Made by a program: the position numbers and the translations under genes. Below, one piece after another: positions 9,362 through 21,539 of a stretch of 64,000 nt of DNA. Numbering within the stretch: position 1 is the first letter of the stretch; every line of letters begins with the position of its first letter. Source of the stretch: Trichoplax sp. H2. Lineage: Eukaryota; Placozoa; Uniplacotomia; Trichoplacea. Where the stretch lies: contig NOWV01000103.1 of the NCBI GenBank assembly GCA_003344405.1, positions 124,001-188,000 of the forward strand, read 5' to 3'. The notes beneath the pieces are model-generated. The model had not been told where the DNA came from. It saw only the letters and a list, made by a program, of their open reading frames with translations, and ran no database searches.

Positions 9362-12361
9362 ATGGCTGCTACAATGAATAGTGAATTAATTCTTGAAGCG
9401 AAAAGATTGAGTCCAAGACCTCCATCGAATCGCAACCAATCAAGAATGCCCACTAGAGGAAAACGGAATCAAAAGCAGACGCCCAATAAGGCATCAAATT
9501 TCATGAATGAAAGGTACGTTCAAAATCAATCTCCAGATCATGTTGCAAAGTAAATAAAACATAAATTCTTTTCATAACTGTCTTATTGCGCAACAACTTT
9601 AGTTTAGAACTATTTATTATCATAGCAACTACATTTACTACTAATAATAGATCTAGAAACTAGAGGTACAGAAAAGGAATCAATACAACTTAATTACAGC
9701 CGGAATATAATTGATGAAGCTAGTTAACATTGTAGTACTATATGGTCATGCGTTATTGTCTAGGGCCTTTATTTCCTTAAGCAAGTTTCCATTTTGGTTA
9801 ATTATTAAATTATTACACTTATATTTTAGAGCTCTTAATGAAGTTGCAATGTGTCAGCTGTATCAACAAAATCAGACAGATTCTATCTCTCATGAATCAA
9901 AATTATCATGTCAAGAAGATTCAGATCGTATCCAGACTCCGTTCACTAATGGCAATTACCCCACAAATACCACCATTACAAGCACTAAAGTATTTGCTGA
10001 AAATCCTATAGAGTCAAATCAATCAGTTGATGCTAATAATAACAATGAAAAGGATACTAATCCTATTTCAATATTGAGTACAAATTCTGTAGAATCTAAA
10101 GAACCTTTAACCGCAACTACCCATGAAATACTGAGGAATAATGTTTATGATAAGAAGCCAAGTACAAGTCCTGCAATATATAATCAGGAAGTCATGATTT
10201 CGTTTAGTGATGATCACGATAATAATATGAATAGTATTTATTTAAATAAACCAAACACTAGCCCTGTCAATTCTCGTCTAGCGCAAAAGCAAGAAGTAAT
10301 GAACGATAGCGTAAGTTCAGTTACGGAGCAAAGCTCAAACGTTTTTTATTTAGCCTCTAATTATAAGATGATCTTTACGTTGAAAAATACTGATGCAGAT
10401 TAGGTTCAATATAATGTCCTATAGACTTTATACGATAACTCCATCTCTTGCTATATTATCACTAGATAACGTACTGATACTTTAATGGAATAAATAGAAA
10501 TTTGCTTTAAAACATTAAAACAGTACCGTAATACAAATAATAATATGACGAGTATTTGTAGGGTTTGCTGTTATTGAGATATATGTCGATTTCATTCGTT
10601 TAATAATTCTAGATAGAGATCGATTACAAGATAGTTGTGTTTAATTGTCTCACTCATTAATTTTTTGTTCTTTGCTGTTAGTTCATTTTACCGAAAAACT
10701 CATTTGGTAATCACCTCTTCTATTTACCGGCACTATGTAAGTCCGTTGATCTTCAGCCGAATTACAATCGGTCTCGACAGTCGCAGAAAACTCGAGAGGG
10801 TCGGATACCATCACAAAATCAAGCAAATACTACAAAAGATCTTTCCGACCATTACAATTATGAATTACATCAGCAAAGATGGGTTTTAACCGGGAATATA
10901 GATCGCTATTCATTAGGAACATTAAAATTCGGCGATAAATCCAAGGAAAAAGCGAAATCGTCGCCTAAATATCCCGTTCACGGTACTCCAACTCGGAAAC
11001 ATCAACAATCTATGACTAGCAATTATTATAATAACCTTTACCAATATTATGCTGCGAATCAATCGCAATCTGCCATTAACCAGTATCTATCTCGGCAATA
11101 TCATCGTAATAATGCTTATCGCTCAAATAGAAAGGTACAGCATCATAAGCGAAAAAAGGACAAAAATTATGATAATGATACAGTTAATCCGTGGATCTAT
11201 GATAGCCCTACTGCTACTCCAACAACACTGGATGATAGAAGTATCAGCCGACGAAGCCAAATTCCAGATGATGACAGCGATTACGTTAAGAAAACTTCTC
11301 AGATGAGAGTACGGTCCAATACCAATAACAGCAATATAACGCTGTCTATTAATCCTAGTAGGAGCCATTCTAATGACGAGGTATTTACACATCCTATACC
11401 AAATGTTAATTATGATGGTGACATTAGTCATGATAGTTTTCATCGTGCAGTAACAACAACGCCTGTTGATGAGGATAATGATCAGCCAAGTAAACAAGAA
11501 GAAGAGGTACCAATATTGGCAAGCCCTATACCACCTTCTATAACAGATATAAATAGTAACAGTGTAGCTATCGATAGCCAGAATAATATTCTACTACCTG
11601 ATAAACCTGGATCACCCCTACCTGTTATTCAAGGGAAAAGCAGTAACAATTTACATCATCCTCAATTGCTGACTGATTTATCGCAATCTTTAACTACATC
11701 AGCTAGTAGTGATAAGATAACATCATTATCGCTGGGGAAAATAAAGCTAAGTGATCAAGGTAAATCGAAGAGTACATCATCTATCCGTTATAATCAGACC
11801 TTACCAAAGTCGACAATACGTAAAGGAATTAATGGAATGACTGAGAAACAGAAGTATCAAGATACCCAATCTGAGAATAAGGAAGAAATATTATCATCAA
11901 CGCTAATACACAGTAACGAGTTTAGGAATGGATCCCCCAAACGAGAGCCATTACCTGATGATTTAATTATACTAAACTTGACTAAGAAAATGCAGGATAT
12001 AGAATCTAAAAATGAAAAATCGCTATCATCGTCTCGAAGTCAGCAACTTTTGTGGAATACGTCTCGAATTAATTCCTATTCTAGGCAGATTGAAGCAATG
12101 TCAAATTCAGAAGCTTATTGTAGTCCGCGGCTTGTAGGCCGAGAAATTGATCAGGTATTAGGAGAATGTTTAACATCACAACAAGTGTTAGCATCAAGCA
12201 GCGATTTCGGTAATGTTGCAACAGTTCCATTTGCATCGAGACCTACAACAAAAGTGGTTACACGTAATCATGATTCATTAAATCATTCTCATCCTAATGA
12301 TACTGTGATCCATGAGACTAGTTTAGTTTCCGTTAAAGGAAATAAGCTAACATATTTGTAG
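9362..12361 (+). CDS. Unrecognised, largely disordered Ser/Asn/Gln-rich protein (3 exons)
   Basis: My model has exons 9362-9513, 9830-10310 and 10682-12361. Exon 1 ends with two bases of a codon at AAAG/GTACGT. Exon 2 starts after the strong acceptor ending TTATATTTTAG with the one base needed to complete Arg. Exon 2 ends in phase 0 at AGC/GTAAGT (donor 10311) and joins the phase-0 frame of exon 3. The product is about 770 aa, or 745 aa if the alternative in-frame acceptor at 10756 is used. The start has a good context (AAATATGG). The N-terminus is basic (MPTRGKRNQK), and the rest is polar and low complexity, with no signal peptide, membrane segment or catalytic motif. A possible short helix lies near LILNLTKKMQDIESKNEK. 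The hydrophobic stretch seen if the frame is read upstream of 9830 is intron. I do not recognise the family. A cytoskeletal or regulatory scaffold would be a guess. Confidence 0.65.
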
Positions 12362-15126
12362 GCTATCTTCATCTTATAGATTTATATAATTACTCTGCTG
12401 TTACAGTCGGAGAAAGTGAATATTCTCTTCATGTAGAGACTATATTTTTTACTGTAAATAGCGATTATTGCTATGCGATAGTGCGAACCTATATGATGCT
12501 GTATAGGTAATATTCGTTCGTGTATACTCGTATATAGGAAGTAAAGATATTTTTAGATATGAACTTCTTGAATTGGAACTTTTCTTATAAAATGAAGTAA
12601 AATCTTCTTGTTGTTATGATCGACAAGGAAAAAGAATGATGTATCAATTGATACTGTATACACCTTAAAATTGTCTTGTTAGCTAATTAAACTAGTCAAA
12701 TCTATGCACCGTATCACAAATGAATGAATAATTATACGGTGCAGAATGTGGTATCTGTGATGAGCTTGTAACCTATCATATCTTATTTCATTAATTAATT
12801 TAGTTACAGCTTACTCCGTGCATCTATCATAATAATTCTCTTTCAATGAGAGACGTAAATATGTTCGATTTGCATAACTACAATATATGGTACAATGTAC
12901 CTCAATTTCAATATGATCAAATGTAGGCATGATTTAGTCATTGCTCGAGCATTCGGTATATTGGTTATAATCATGTCTCTGAATGATAATGTAAATGGGT
13001 TGATTTATAATTGCAATATCTATCTATCTCAGTTTTAACGTATTTAATTTCATGTATAAAATAAATATGGGTATTGAAACATTGACGTTAATTAATTATA
13101 TTATTGATTTTGTGTTGATTCATCATTTTTGAGTTACACGGCCCATATAAAATAATTAATCGATGTAAGGTGGCATCAGCGTACGATATGTATTGATGTT
13201 AATAACCCTATAACTAGCTAATTAATTAATTAATTATCTCCGAGTCAATTGATAATAACAAATTAATGAACGAATAAATATAGAATTACCGTACATTTCT
13301 CTCTTCCTTGCTACAATTTACTATAAGTATGAAAAAATAATACAGCTGTCGTAGTTGGTATCTATTGTGGTATTTGCTACATCGTAGCGCTTTACTGGTA
13401 CATCGTATGACAGATTGTCAACTATCTAATGAATTGGTTAGTTGATCGGTTTCTAATTATAGTAGAAAGACTGCAATGCTAACCGATAAGATTCTGGCTT
13501 TCAATTCCGTCGCAAATTACTGCTATGTACATTATATCACAGTGTTCTCGCATTATCATCGAATTCATACAGTAGTATGCAGAGTGTGTTGAAGAATATT
13601 AAAAGGCCGGCTTTTGGTTCTGACGCAATTTATTTCTAGACTCAGTATACAGCATACTGTACGCCTGCTATCTTATAATGCTGCGACATTATCGTCCAAT
13701 TTATACGATCGCATGTAAAAAGATTGGACAGAGCGACTTTCGATCTCGACATAATGCGCTCTAGTATACAAGTGACATATCATAGTGCATGATATTATAG
13801 TGTTATAATATAATTAATACAGTAACATGTAGGCCTTCTTCAGTCGCCAATTATTGCTACACAATGTATTATCATCTAATTTATACGATAGCATGTAAAA
13901 AGGATGTTGATAGAGCGACTTTTAATTACGACATAATGTATCACTATACAGTAAACCGGTGATATATCATGATGTATCGCTTTCTGCGTAGTATTATATA
14001 ATGGATAAGCATCTATGCGAAGTAATATAATTAATATCATGTACTGTCTATGATGTAAAGAGACAAGTACATACGTATACAGTATAACGAATGTAGGACT
14101 GTAGGTCTAATTTATTATAAAATAATATGCATGCAACATTTCGCTTGAAATAGTGCTCATAACTATGGAAAGACAGATAGAATTCAATAATATTATTACT
14201 TAATTAATTAATAAAAAGTAAAGGAATTACATATTACGCCAAGTGTAACAAGCGGCTTTGTACTAGTTATCCCACTCCCACCCTATAATTGCTGTAGAAT
14301 TGATACCCTTGCATAATCATTGAGCACGAATTGCGCCCCAAAATATCTAATGACAGTTATTGTATGTTGTCGTTGCAAGTAAATACGAAAATAAACTCAA
14401 TAGACGTGAACCTTGAATAGAACAACGGATTTTATGACTAGTACTAATATAATTGATACAGTAGTATGTAGGCCATGTTGATTGCCTCCAGTCGAATAGC
14501 TAAGGGAGCCATGATGATCGCTGTCGCCTTGTACAGTACTGACTATTGGAGCCAGTTGCTTCCTGTCATGCTCAATTGCTCATACGCTGCCTCTAGCAAG
14601 ATGGCCCAATACTGTAGGGTTATTACGATAGTACAGTAAGATAGTATTACCTGATTAGCATCCATCTACAGTACTTGTACTGTACTGTACCACGGCGCCT
14701 CACTGGTCTTTACCATGGTGGTACAGTATAATCCAGTACCGTACAGTACTGTGGATAGCGTACTGTAAAGTAGCGCAGTTACAGCACGGTACTTCACGTA
14801 CTGTTCCCGTAAGGTCACGTGCAAAGCGAAGTACCACTTTTGAAGACATCATAATTATCGTCCGGTGTTGATGGAAAGGGTGGATATTGTGGGAAAATTG
14901 TTGGTCTAGTGATAGAAGGATATAACCCATCCATATTACATGATTAGAGTACTTTGGAGCGATTGATTATAGTATAATAGATAGAAAACGATTGACAGCC
15001 ATACCAGACATTGGCTTATAAAAAGAGTAATGTACTCATGCCGGATGTTGTAGGGGGCATAGCTTGGTAAACTACCTCAAATACTTTCATCAACTGTTCC
15101 GATCGTTATCTGTAGATATCAATAAA
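12362..15126. other. Intergenic stretch with diverged tandem repeats and GTAC palindromes
   Basis: No gene is recognised between the disordered-protein gene and PPTC7. The stretch contains a diverged direct repeat (13687-13757 and 13867-13939). It also contains a repeated element around ATACAGTARYATGTAGGCC (13817 and 14457) and a dense cluster of TACAGTAC/GTACTGTA palindromes at about 14640-14770. The frame at 14700-14930 on the minus strand lies inside this palindromic cluster and does not look coding. Confidence 0.5.
13687..13939. repeat. Diverged direct repeat, offset 180 bp
   Basis: Two copies of about 71-73 bp, 13687-13757 and 13867-13939. They share blocks such as AATTTATACGAT, GCATGTAAAAAG and AGAGCGACTTT, followed by CGACATAATG. 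A weaker third relative may lie near 13550. It looks like an old minisatellite-type duplication with no coding content. Confidence 0.65.
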
Positions 15127-17655
15127 ATGTTATCGTCTACGCTAAGAAGATTACTCAATAAACAACCTGATCAATGGATTAAAAGCACATCAAGACTACT
15201 CGTAACGAATACAAGAACGTCGCCAGCAAGAAAATTTGATGTATTAGCTGGTGGCGATTCTAAACCTCGTGTCCTTAAGCGGCCGTGTGAAGATGCATTT
15301 TTCCTGGCTGACGCTGGAGATTACTATGCTATCGGTTGGTCAATCTTGTTTGTTAAAATGAGCCGCGCTCTGTGCACTCGTATTATTTGTCACCGTGATT
15401 TGAAATGATATGTGTATATGCATGTATATACAAGGATTATTATTTTTATGATCATGGAGTAGACATTAACATAGACTACTTGATATGAAAGATTACATAA
15501 GGGTATTTATGAACATTGTTTTCAGGCGAAGATACACTATCATTTCAGGTGGACTCAGATTGCAGTATAACGATATAAAAATCGTTTCATCCGTCTGAGG
15601 CGTATGCAGACATCATTAAGCGAGCGTTCTAGTCGATTATAAAGCTCTAATCTTTCGCCGTTCAATACATCATCACAGAAACGTTTATCAAAGCTGATCT
15701 GTTATAGCGTTGTAACCTGTGATAGTATACTGTAATGCCTGTAAAACGGCACCTATTCAAAGTGCAATAGCGAAGGTCTACCACCAGTATTATACTTATT
15801 GCATTGTAATTCTCCTCGAGAGTGAGATTGCTGTCATAAACAAGTGATATAGTTGCCAAGTTGACTTGATTATGAATCCCTTAGTTAGTTAGTCAGTGAG
15901 CCAGTCTACACTTAACTCATGGGCCCCAATTTTTGAATAATCGTTACAATGCAATTTCGTTAGCAGCAATTTTCTGCTATGATTTCAGTAATTCCCCAAC
16001 TGCTCCTTTATATTAATCGACTTATGTTTATAGATACATTACGTTATCGACCGTTGATGCGTTTATTTGAAGTGTTTATGATGTATTTTGTATAGGTGTT
16101 GCTGATGGCGTTGGTCAATGGAGATCTGCAGGTTATGATCCTACGATATTCCCAACAACTTTAATGGACAATTGTCATCAATTGATGATGACCAAGGGAT
16201 ACAGCGATCCGTTATCTTTGTTGAATGATAGCTACGATAAACTGATACATGATAAACAAGTGGAAGGAGGTTAGTTAGTTAACTCAATCTCATACAAATT
16301 GTACTTTTAGTCCTCGTATAATCTTAGATATTTTTCAATCATTTAATGACATGAGAGCCAGTGATGAATAAATTAATAATGTCATATTTGCTACTGCTCA
16401 AGTAGCGGTTAATAACTATACGTATCGGTTGTACAGTATAGTTGATTTTGCTGTATCTTTAATCTGTAAATTTTGCCCTATTCTTTTTATTTTTTAGAGA
16501 TAGTTTATCCTTTAAAAACGATTTAAAATTTGACCGTTAACATTATTTTGGATAATCTAATAGCATCGTGAATTTTTATTATCCTTAGGGAGTGCGACTG
16601 TTTGTCTGCTAATATTAAATAAATTAGAAGGAACCTTGAAATCGTTAACGTTGGGCGATAGTAGCTTCTATTTAGTGAGAGATACGCAGTTACTGCACAC
16701 ACCAAATTATCAGTTATACTCAAGAGATGCGCCATATCAACTTGCTATTGTGCCACCGTCGGCGCCGAACACAACAATCTCTAGCAAGTAAGTTAATCCA
16801 GGGAAGTAATCATATATTCTAAAGTTACACTCTTTTAAGTAAATAGTCTATGAACTATTTAAACGATTATAATACGACTAGAAGATAGGCTACGGTCTAG
16901 TATAGCGATTTAAAAAAGATTTACCTTTGATGATCCTTATAGAATATCCGATGCTACCTTGAGCACATTTGAGTTAAAAGAAAATGATCATATAATAGCT
17001 GCAACTGATGGTTTTATCGATAACTTATATGATGAAGAATTGATAGAAGAGTTAAATGATATGCACGTAAGTGATTAAAAAGTGTATATCAGCTAATTCA
17101 ATAACAATAACCTATCAACTATTGTATTTACAATTTCTGTATGCCTCTTCTTTTTATATTGGGTGAAATATACAGTATTTACGTGTACATTAGCAACGTT
17201 GGCTACCTCTTCTACGTGGAAATGCTATTGCTGTATTAGGTTACATACGAGGGTATAATCTTTTTTTCTTCTTTAGAATATTAATGACGCTCTTGGTGCT
17301 GCTCGTATACTTTGTAGTAGAGCTTATCAATTGGCTAGTAGGCCTGATAGGTGAGCAATTGTGTCTTATTACTATGATTATAATTGTATAGATATTTTAA
17401 CCCCTTATTCCATCTAATGATAATCACTAATCTAAATATTACTGTTATTACAGTATTATTAATTGGAGATTACACGTATAGAATGATTATAGTGTTTGCT
17501 AATGTAGATTTACCTTTATGTTCTACAATTTATCTAGGATTGCACCCAGCCATAGCAGAAGAACTGGTGGTAAAATAATAGATGATCTTGATATTGAATA
17601 TGGTGGAATTATAGATGATATTACCGTCGTTGTTGGGATGGTAACGAAGACTTAA
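15127..17655 (+). CDS. PPTC7: PPTC7-like mitochondrial PP2C-type protein phosphatase
   Basis: Six exons: 15127-15334, 16096-16269, 16589-16787, 16943-17066, 17277-17350 and 17538-17655. All junctions are GT-AG and phase-consistent, giving 298 aa; human PPTC7 is about 304 aa. The start is the only ATG of the exon 1 frame. The N-terminus (MLSSTLRRLLNKQPDQW) is Arg/Ser-rich with no acid before D15, like a mitochondrial presequence. PP2C metal-site motifs are all present: EDAFF (D56), GVADGVGQW (D73, G74), ATDGF (D216) and DDITVVV (D286/D287). The LGDSSFYLVR strand of the fold is also present. PPTC7/Ptc7 enzymes are Mn/Mg-dependent Ser/Thr phosphatases of the mitochondrion linked to coenzyme Q synthesis and control of mitophagy receptors; that role is taken from the family. 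Nothing in the gene looks broken. It converges on the ZCCHC9 homologue. Confidence 0.93.
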
Positions 17656-18560
17656 TTTATTATATTCGTATTAGTTAGAAATGAAAATTTTTAAAGGGTG
17701 CATGTGCACGCATAGATATCGCATAGCCTTGATCTATTAATTTTTGCTATGGCTATAGTATAGATTGCTTAGGGCAATTAAAATCTAATTATATATGTAT
17801 TTTAACATGTGAATATCAATATATAAAGCTAGATTAATTGTACTTTATTTAATTCTTACTACAATATTCGTTACCTTACAAGCATTATAACGGTAATTTG
17901 GTAGTCATAACATGTTTAGCTATTTGCGTTAAAAGCTTGGCAATATTATTACAAAAGGTTTTAATCAATTTGAACGCATTAGTCGTTACAATCAAAACTC
18001 TAGCAACTTTATTTACAGTTTATGCTTTCTTTAGAATATCAATTTTCTGTAATAAAAGTATCGCATTGTCAGTGCATTACAATTGAACAGTACTGTGCTT
18101 CTGCTTCGAATCTAATATTAGTAGTAAAATTTATATGTTACTATAACATCAATAAAAGGACGTACAAGATTTACATTGCTATTATAGTCATCAATTAATA
18201 TACACAACTTCTTACCTGTTGTAATGAAAAGGCAATTTTAAAAAGTAATTTATATATAGCTTATACTGCATCTATTTAGGTATAAGTTGCATAGTATACT
18301 GTACTTTTTATTTTTTCTTAGCCGTACCAAGTGTGAGCTAATTGCAAGTATATAATTTCAGAAGTGTGTATTATTTTTATCGAGTACAACAAAATAAATG
18401 TATGATACAGTTAAATAATGAAGCATTGATTCAAGGAATTGTTATTGGCCTTGATTTTTAATGAAGTAGCTACTGTTGCAGTAACATTCAAGGTTTCATT
18501 ATAGCTTATACATTTGTTCCCGTCAATTTTATTACAAATAGGCTGCGCTATCTGCGCTTT
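17656..18560. other. Intergenic region between convergent PPTC7 and ZCCHC9
   Basis: About 0.9 kb of AT-rich DNA between the two stop codons, holding both 3' ends. On the minus strand AATAAA (18533-18528) lies close downstream of the ZCCHC9 stop and could be its poly(A) signal. The frame at 17898-18086 has no recognisable coding content. Confidence 0.45.
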
Positions 18561-20478
18561 TCAAAATCGAACAATTTTGGGTCTTCCCTTAGCTTTAGAA
18601 AAGTTAGTTTTAATCGATTTAGAAATCGTTACCATACCATCATCATCTGCGCTCACGGTTGAATTTAAAACACGTAATTTCAATTCGCTTTCTTCTTCTA
18701 TTAAGAACATTGGAATAACGTTAAATAGACTGACTTCTATAGCACGGTTTATTTATTATATCATAAATCGCGTTCAGAACAAGATCTGAACCTATACATG
18801 AAGTTATCAACATAAATACCTTTGTGTCTCATGGGGCAATCTCTGTGAAAGTGCTCTACGGATCCACATAGTTTACAGGATCCACCTATTACCAAAAAGT
18901 CTTAGCTTTTTTCGTATAAACTAACTTTTTTATATTATCCGACTTAATGATAGAGGTAGCTTTTCCTTTTACCTCTACGGACTTGACTACAAGTTATATG
19001 CAAGAGGGTCGAAATCTACGATTGTTATATTTCTGTATATTTGTAGATATAACATTGAACGATATTGACTTATTGTCTAATTTTACCTAACGGATACAAT
19101 CCTCTAGGATTGTCTGGGCAAGATTTTGATAAGTGACCAACACCTTGACATATAAAACACTTTGCAAAGGGCAATGGATCTAGACAATAGCATATTATTT
19201 AATTTTATTTTAGTAATACTATAATCAGGATATAGAGATTAAATTAAGATAATTGTAGGGGCACGTCTATAAGGTAAGAGAATAACTGAACGGATATTTA
19301 CCATCACGACGTGATTGATCATATTGGGTACACTGATATAGGGAATGGTTACTGGAACCACATTTGAAGCAAATTTTTTCGCTACTATTTCCGCTTTCTG
19401 CTTTACATTTAGACACTTTGTGGCCGGGTTGTCGACATTTGAAGCAAACCTAAGGATTAGTTTTGAAATAATTTGCTTACAGTGGTAATGTGTGAGAGGC
19501 GAATGTCATTCTGATTATTAGTACTGTATACTGTTATTCCTATAGTCAGTGTAGTTCACTGACAAAATTTTATATTTAACGATTGTAATGTACAATTTAC
19601 CGTTTTTTTCTTTTGAAGTTTGGCCTGATCGGCTTTACCGATGTGATGCATTTTCATTTTACTCCCGGGATCTGGACGTTTACTTTTATTCTTGTTGCCT
19701 ATGGAGACGAAACGTATCAACTCTTCCATTTATTTTATAGAATAACACGAGTACTGCATAGTTTACATGTCAGTTTGACAAGCATACGTGTATAATGATA
19801 ATTTTTACATTGCTGTTATCGCTGCTTATTACAGCGTGATCTTTAAATCATGTGAGGTCAAAGAGATGGTTATGGTCCAGCTCTGGCTGTAATATGTACT
19901 CGGTCGATCAAGGTTAATTACAAATTACAGTCATATAATTTGAAAAGTAACTAAAATGGTCTTGCTCGAATGGTAAATTATACAAGATCCTATCTCAAAT
20001 AATAATGTAAGTAACTACTGCTAGCTTGCAATGCTAATCTTTAAATAAAATTCAGCCAATAACTGCGGCTGTCAATTAATACTTTATAGTTGGGCACGGC
20101 CAAAGAATGAGGTAGTCTGTACAGCGCATTGGATTAGACTATTGCATCTTCGGTGCATCTACAATACAGTAGATCATCATTGACTGTCATTAAACTGAAT
20201 GTCATGTCCACCATGCTGGTTCCAAGCCTGCGATCAATTCTTGCATACAATTCATTGCTATCATCTAGTCTTATAATTATTACTGAATAAGAGAAATCAA
20301 TGGCCGAATAGTATAAAATGACAGCAGTATGAATGGCTATCATGAAAAAGCAGAGCTAAGGAAGTAGCTGCATGATCATGGTATACAAACCGGCGTATTG
20401 AGGTTTTAATTCTTTCCATGGAGTAGCCTTGTCCAATTTACGTCCCTTGTTTTGATTGCTTCTTGCGAATCGGGTCAT
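18561..20478 (-). CDS. ZCCHC9: ZCCHC9 homologue, four CCHC zinc knuckles
   Basis: Six exons on the minus strand: 20391-20478, 19601-19722, 19302-19449, 19087-19179, 18820-18885 and 18561-18697. The last exon could instead start in frame at 18736. This gives 217 aa (or 230); human ZCCHC9 is 271 aa. The start MTRFAR matches the family's MTRWAR. Four CX2CX4HX4C knuckles follow in order: CFKCRQPGHKVSKC, CFKCGSSNHSLYQC, CFICQGVGHLSKSC and CKLCGSVEHFHRDC. The signatures CPDNPRGLY and GGSCKLCGS are diagnostic of ZCCHC9. The C-terminus (SKAKGRPKIVRF) resembles the family's basic tail. ZCCHC9 proteins are nuclear/nucleolar nucleic-acid-binding proteins implicated in ribosome biogenesis and MAPK-linked repression. 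The join of exon 1 to exon 2 is phase-correct but uses a weak acceptor (ATGGAAG), so an extra small exon there is possible; the N-terminal region is shorter than in vertebrates. Confidence 0.9.
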
Positions 20479-20851
20479 AGCTCTTTTATTCTAGTGTATT
20501 GAGGAATTATTATTCAATGAGCTAATGATGAGAACAAAATTGGCCGACGGAAAAATGAATTAAAGAGAAAAGGAATCCTGCTTTTAGTCGGATTTAAGTT
20601 ACTCTACGACTATGCAATGAGCTAAAGACTACTAGCTGTACGGCGCCTGCGCTAGTCGAGGCGTCCAGGCCTTCTGTCACAATTACTCTGTATGACTCAG
20701 AACAGTACCGAGTCCTGTATGATTCATGTTGCCTATGTGTTCCTATATGGAGGCTGGGATGATTTGCTGGTTATATTTGGCTCACTAGTAGGAAACTATA
20801 TCCATTTCACTGAAGTTATGCTCCCTTATCGACCAAAAATGATGAACATAG

Positions 20852-20890
20852 TCAAAGACTACTAGAAGAAGACCTTCTTGTAGTCTTTGA
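20852..20890. repeat. Short inverted repeat (hairpin)
   Basis: TCAAAGACTAC at 20852-20862 is the exact reverse complement of GTAGTCTTTGA at 20880-20890. Further pairing of the inner AGAAG and CTTCT blocks leaves only a small loop. It sits in the intergenic region upstream of both flanking starts; function unknown. Confidence 0.6.
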
Positions 20891-20905
20891 TACAGTGTAG
20901 TGTAC

Positions 20906-21539
20906 GTTATGAGCGGATATACTGAACTATAGCGAACGGGTACAGGTAGATACTATTGCCGTTCTTTGTAAATCAATATAGACCGTTATATATAGCTATA
21001 GCCAGCGGTTATTGGGGGAGCTCTAGACATATAGCAGCTAGATATAGATATAGGTATAGATAGCTAAATAGACACTTTGATCAGCATAGACGCATATACA
21101 GTATACGGTAGATAGTACTAGCCGTTTGTTGTATCATTGGCTTGATTCTTTATTGCATGCCAACAGTATTAGCGCCATACTTTAGAGTATAAGTAGATGT
21201 TTTAGCATTATATATCTATAATTATGTATATATATGTACATGTAGATGGTATATGTGTATACCGTATAAATGTTATGTATAGTATAGTGAGCGGATATAA
21301 ATAGCTACTCTTCCCGTTCATTGTGAACCGATTAGGCAGATATATAGCTATAGCCATTCGCAGATTGTTGGAAGCCTTAGACGTAGGGCAGCTAGATATA
21401 GATATACGTATACAGTAAATAGTTAAATAGACCACTTGGCCGACATAGATGCATATATACTGTACAGTAGATAGAACTAGCCGTTGCATCATCAACTTGA
21501 CTCTTCATTACTGCGTGCTATTAATGCCATACTTGAGAT
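20906..21539. repeat. Diverged tandem duplication, unit about 370 bp
   Basis: Copies lie at about 20906-21187 and 21274-21539. Both run through the same ordered landmarks: GAGCGGATATA, TATATAGCTATAGCCA, CAGCTAGATATAGATA, then a GCATATA...TAGATAG..ACTAGCCGTT block and GCCATACTT. Substitutions and small indels are scattered throughout, so the duplication is old. Confidence 0.75.

Noticed and set aside
9711-10403. Open frame with a hydrophobic N-terminus that looks like a membrane protein
   Set aside because: The hydrophobic part precedes a very strong 3' splice site at 9829. Exon 1 (9362-9513) joins there in phase, so the start of the frame is intron and its end runs past a strong GTAAGT donor at 10311.
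10635-10889. Open frame overlapping the third exon of the disordered-protein gene
   Set aside because: It is in a different frame from the 559-codon exon and has no family features; it is a shadow.
11123-11497. 124-codon minus-strand frame
   Set aside because: Lies antisense within the long exon of the disordered-protein gene and has no family features.
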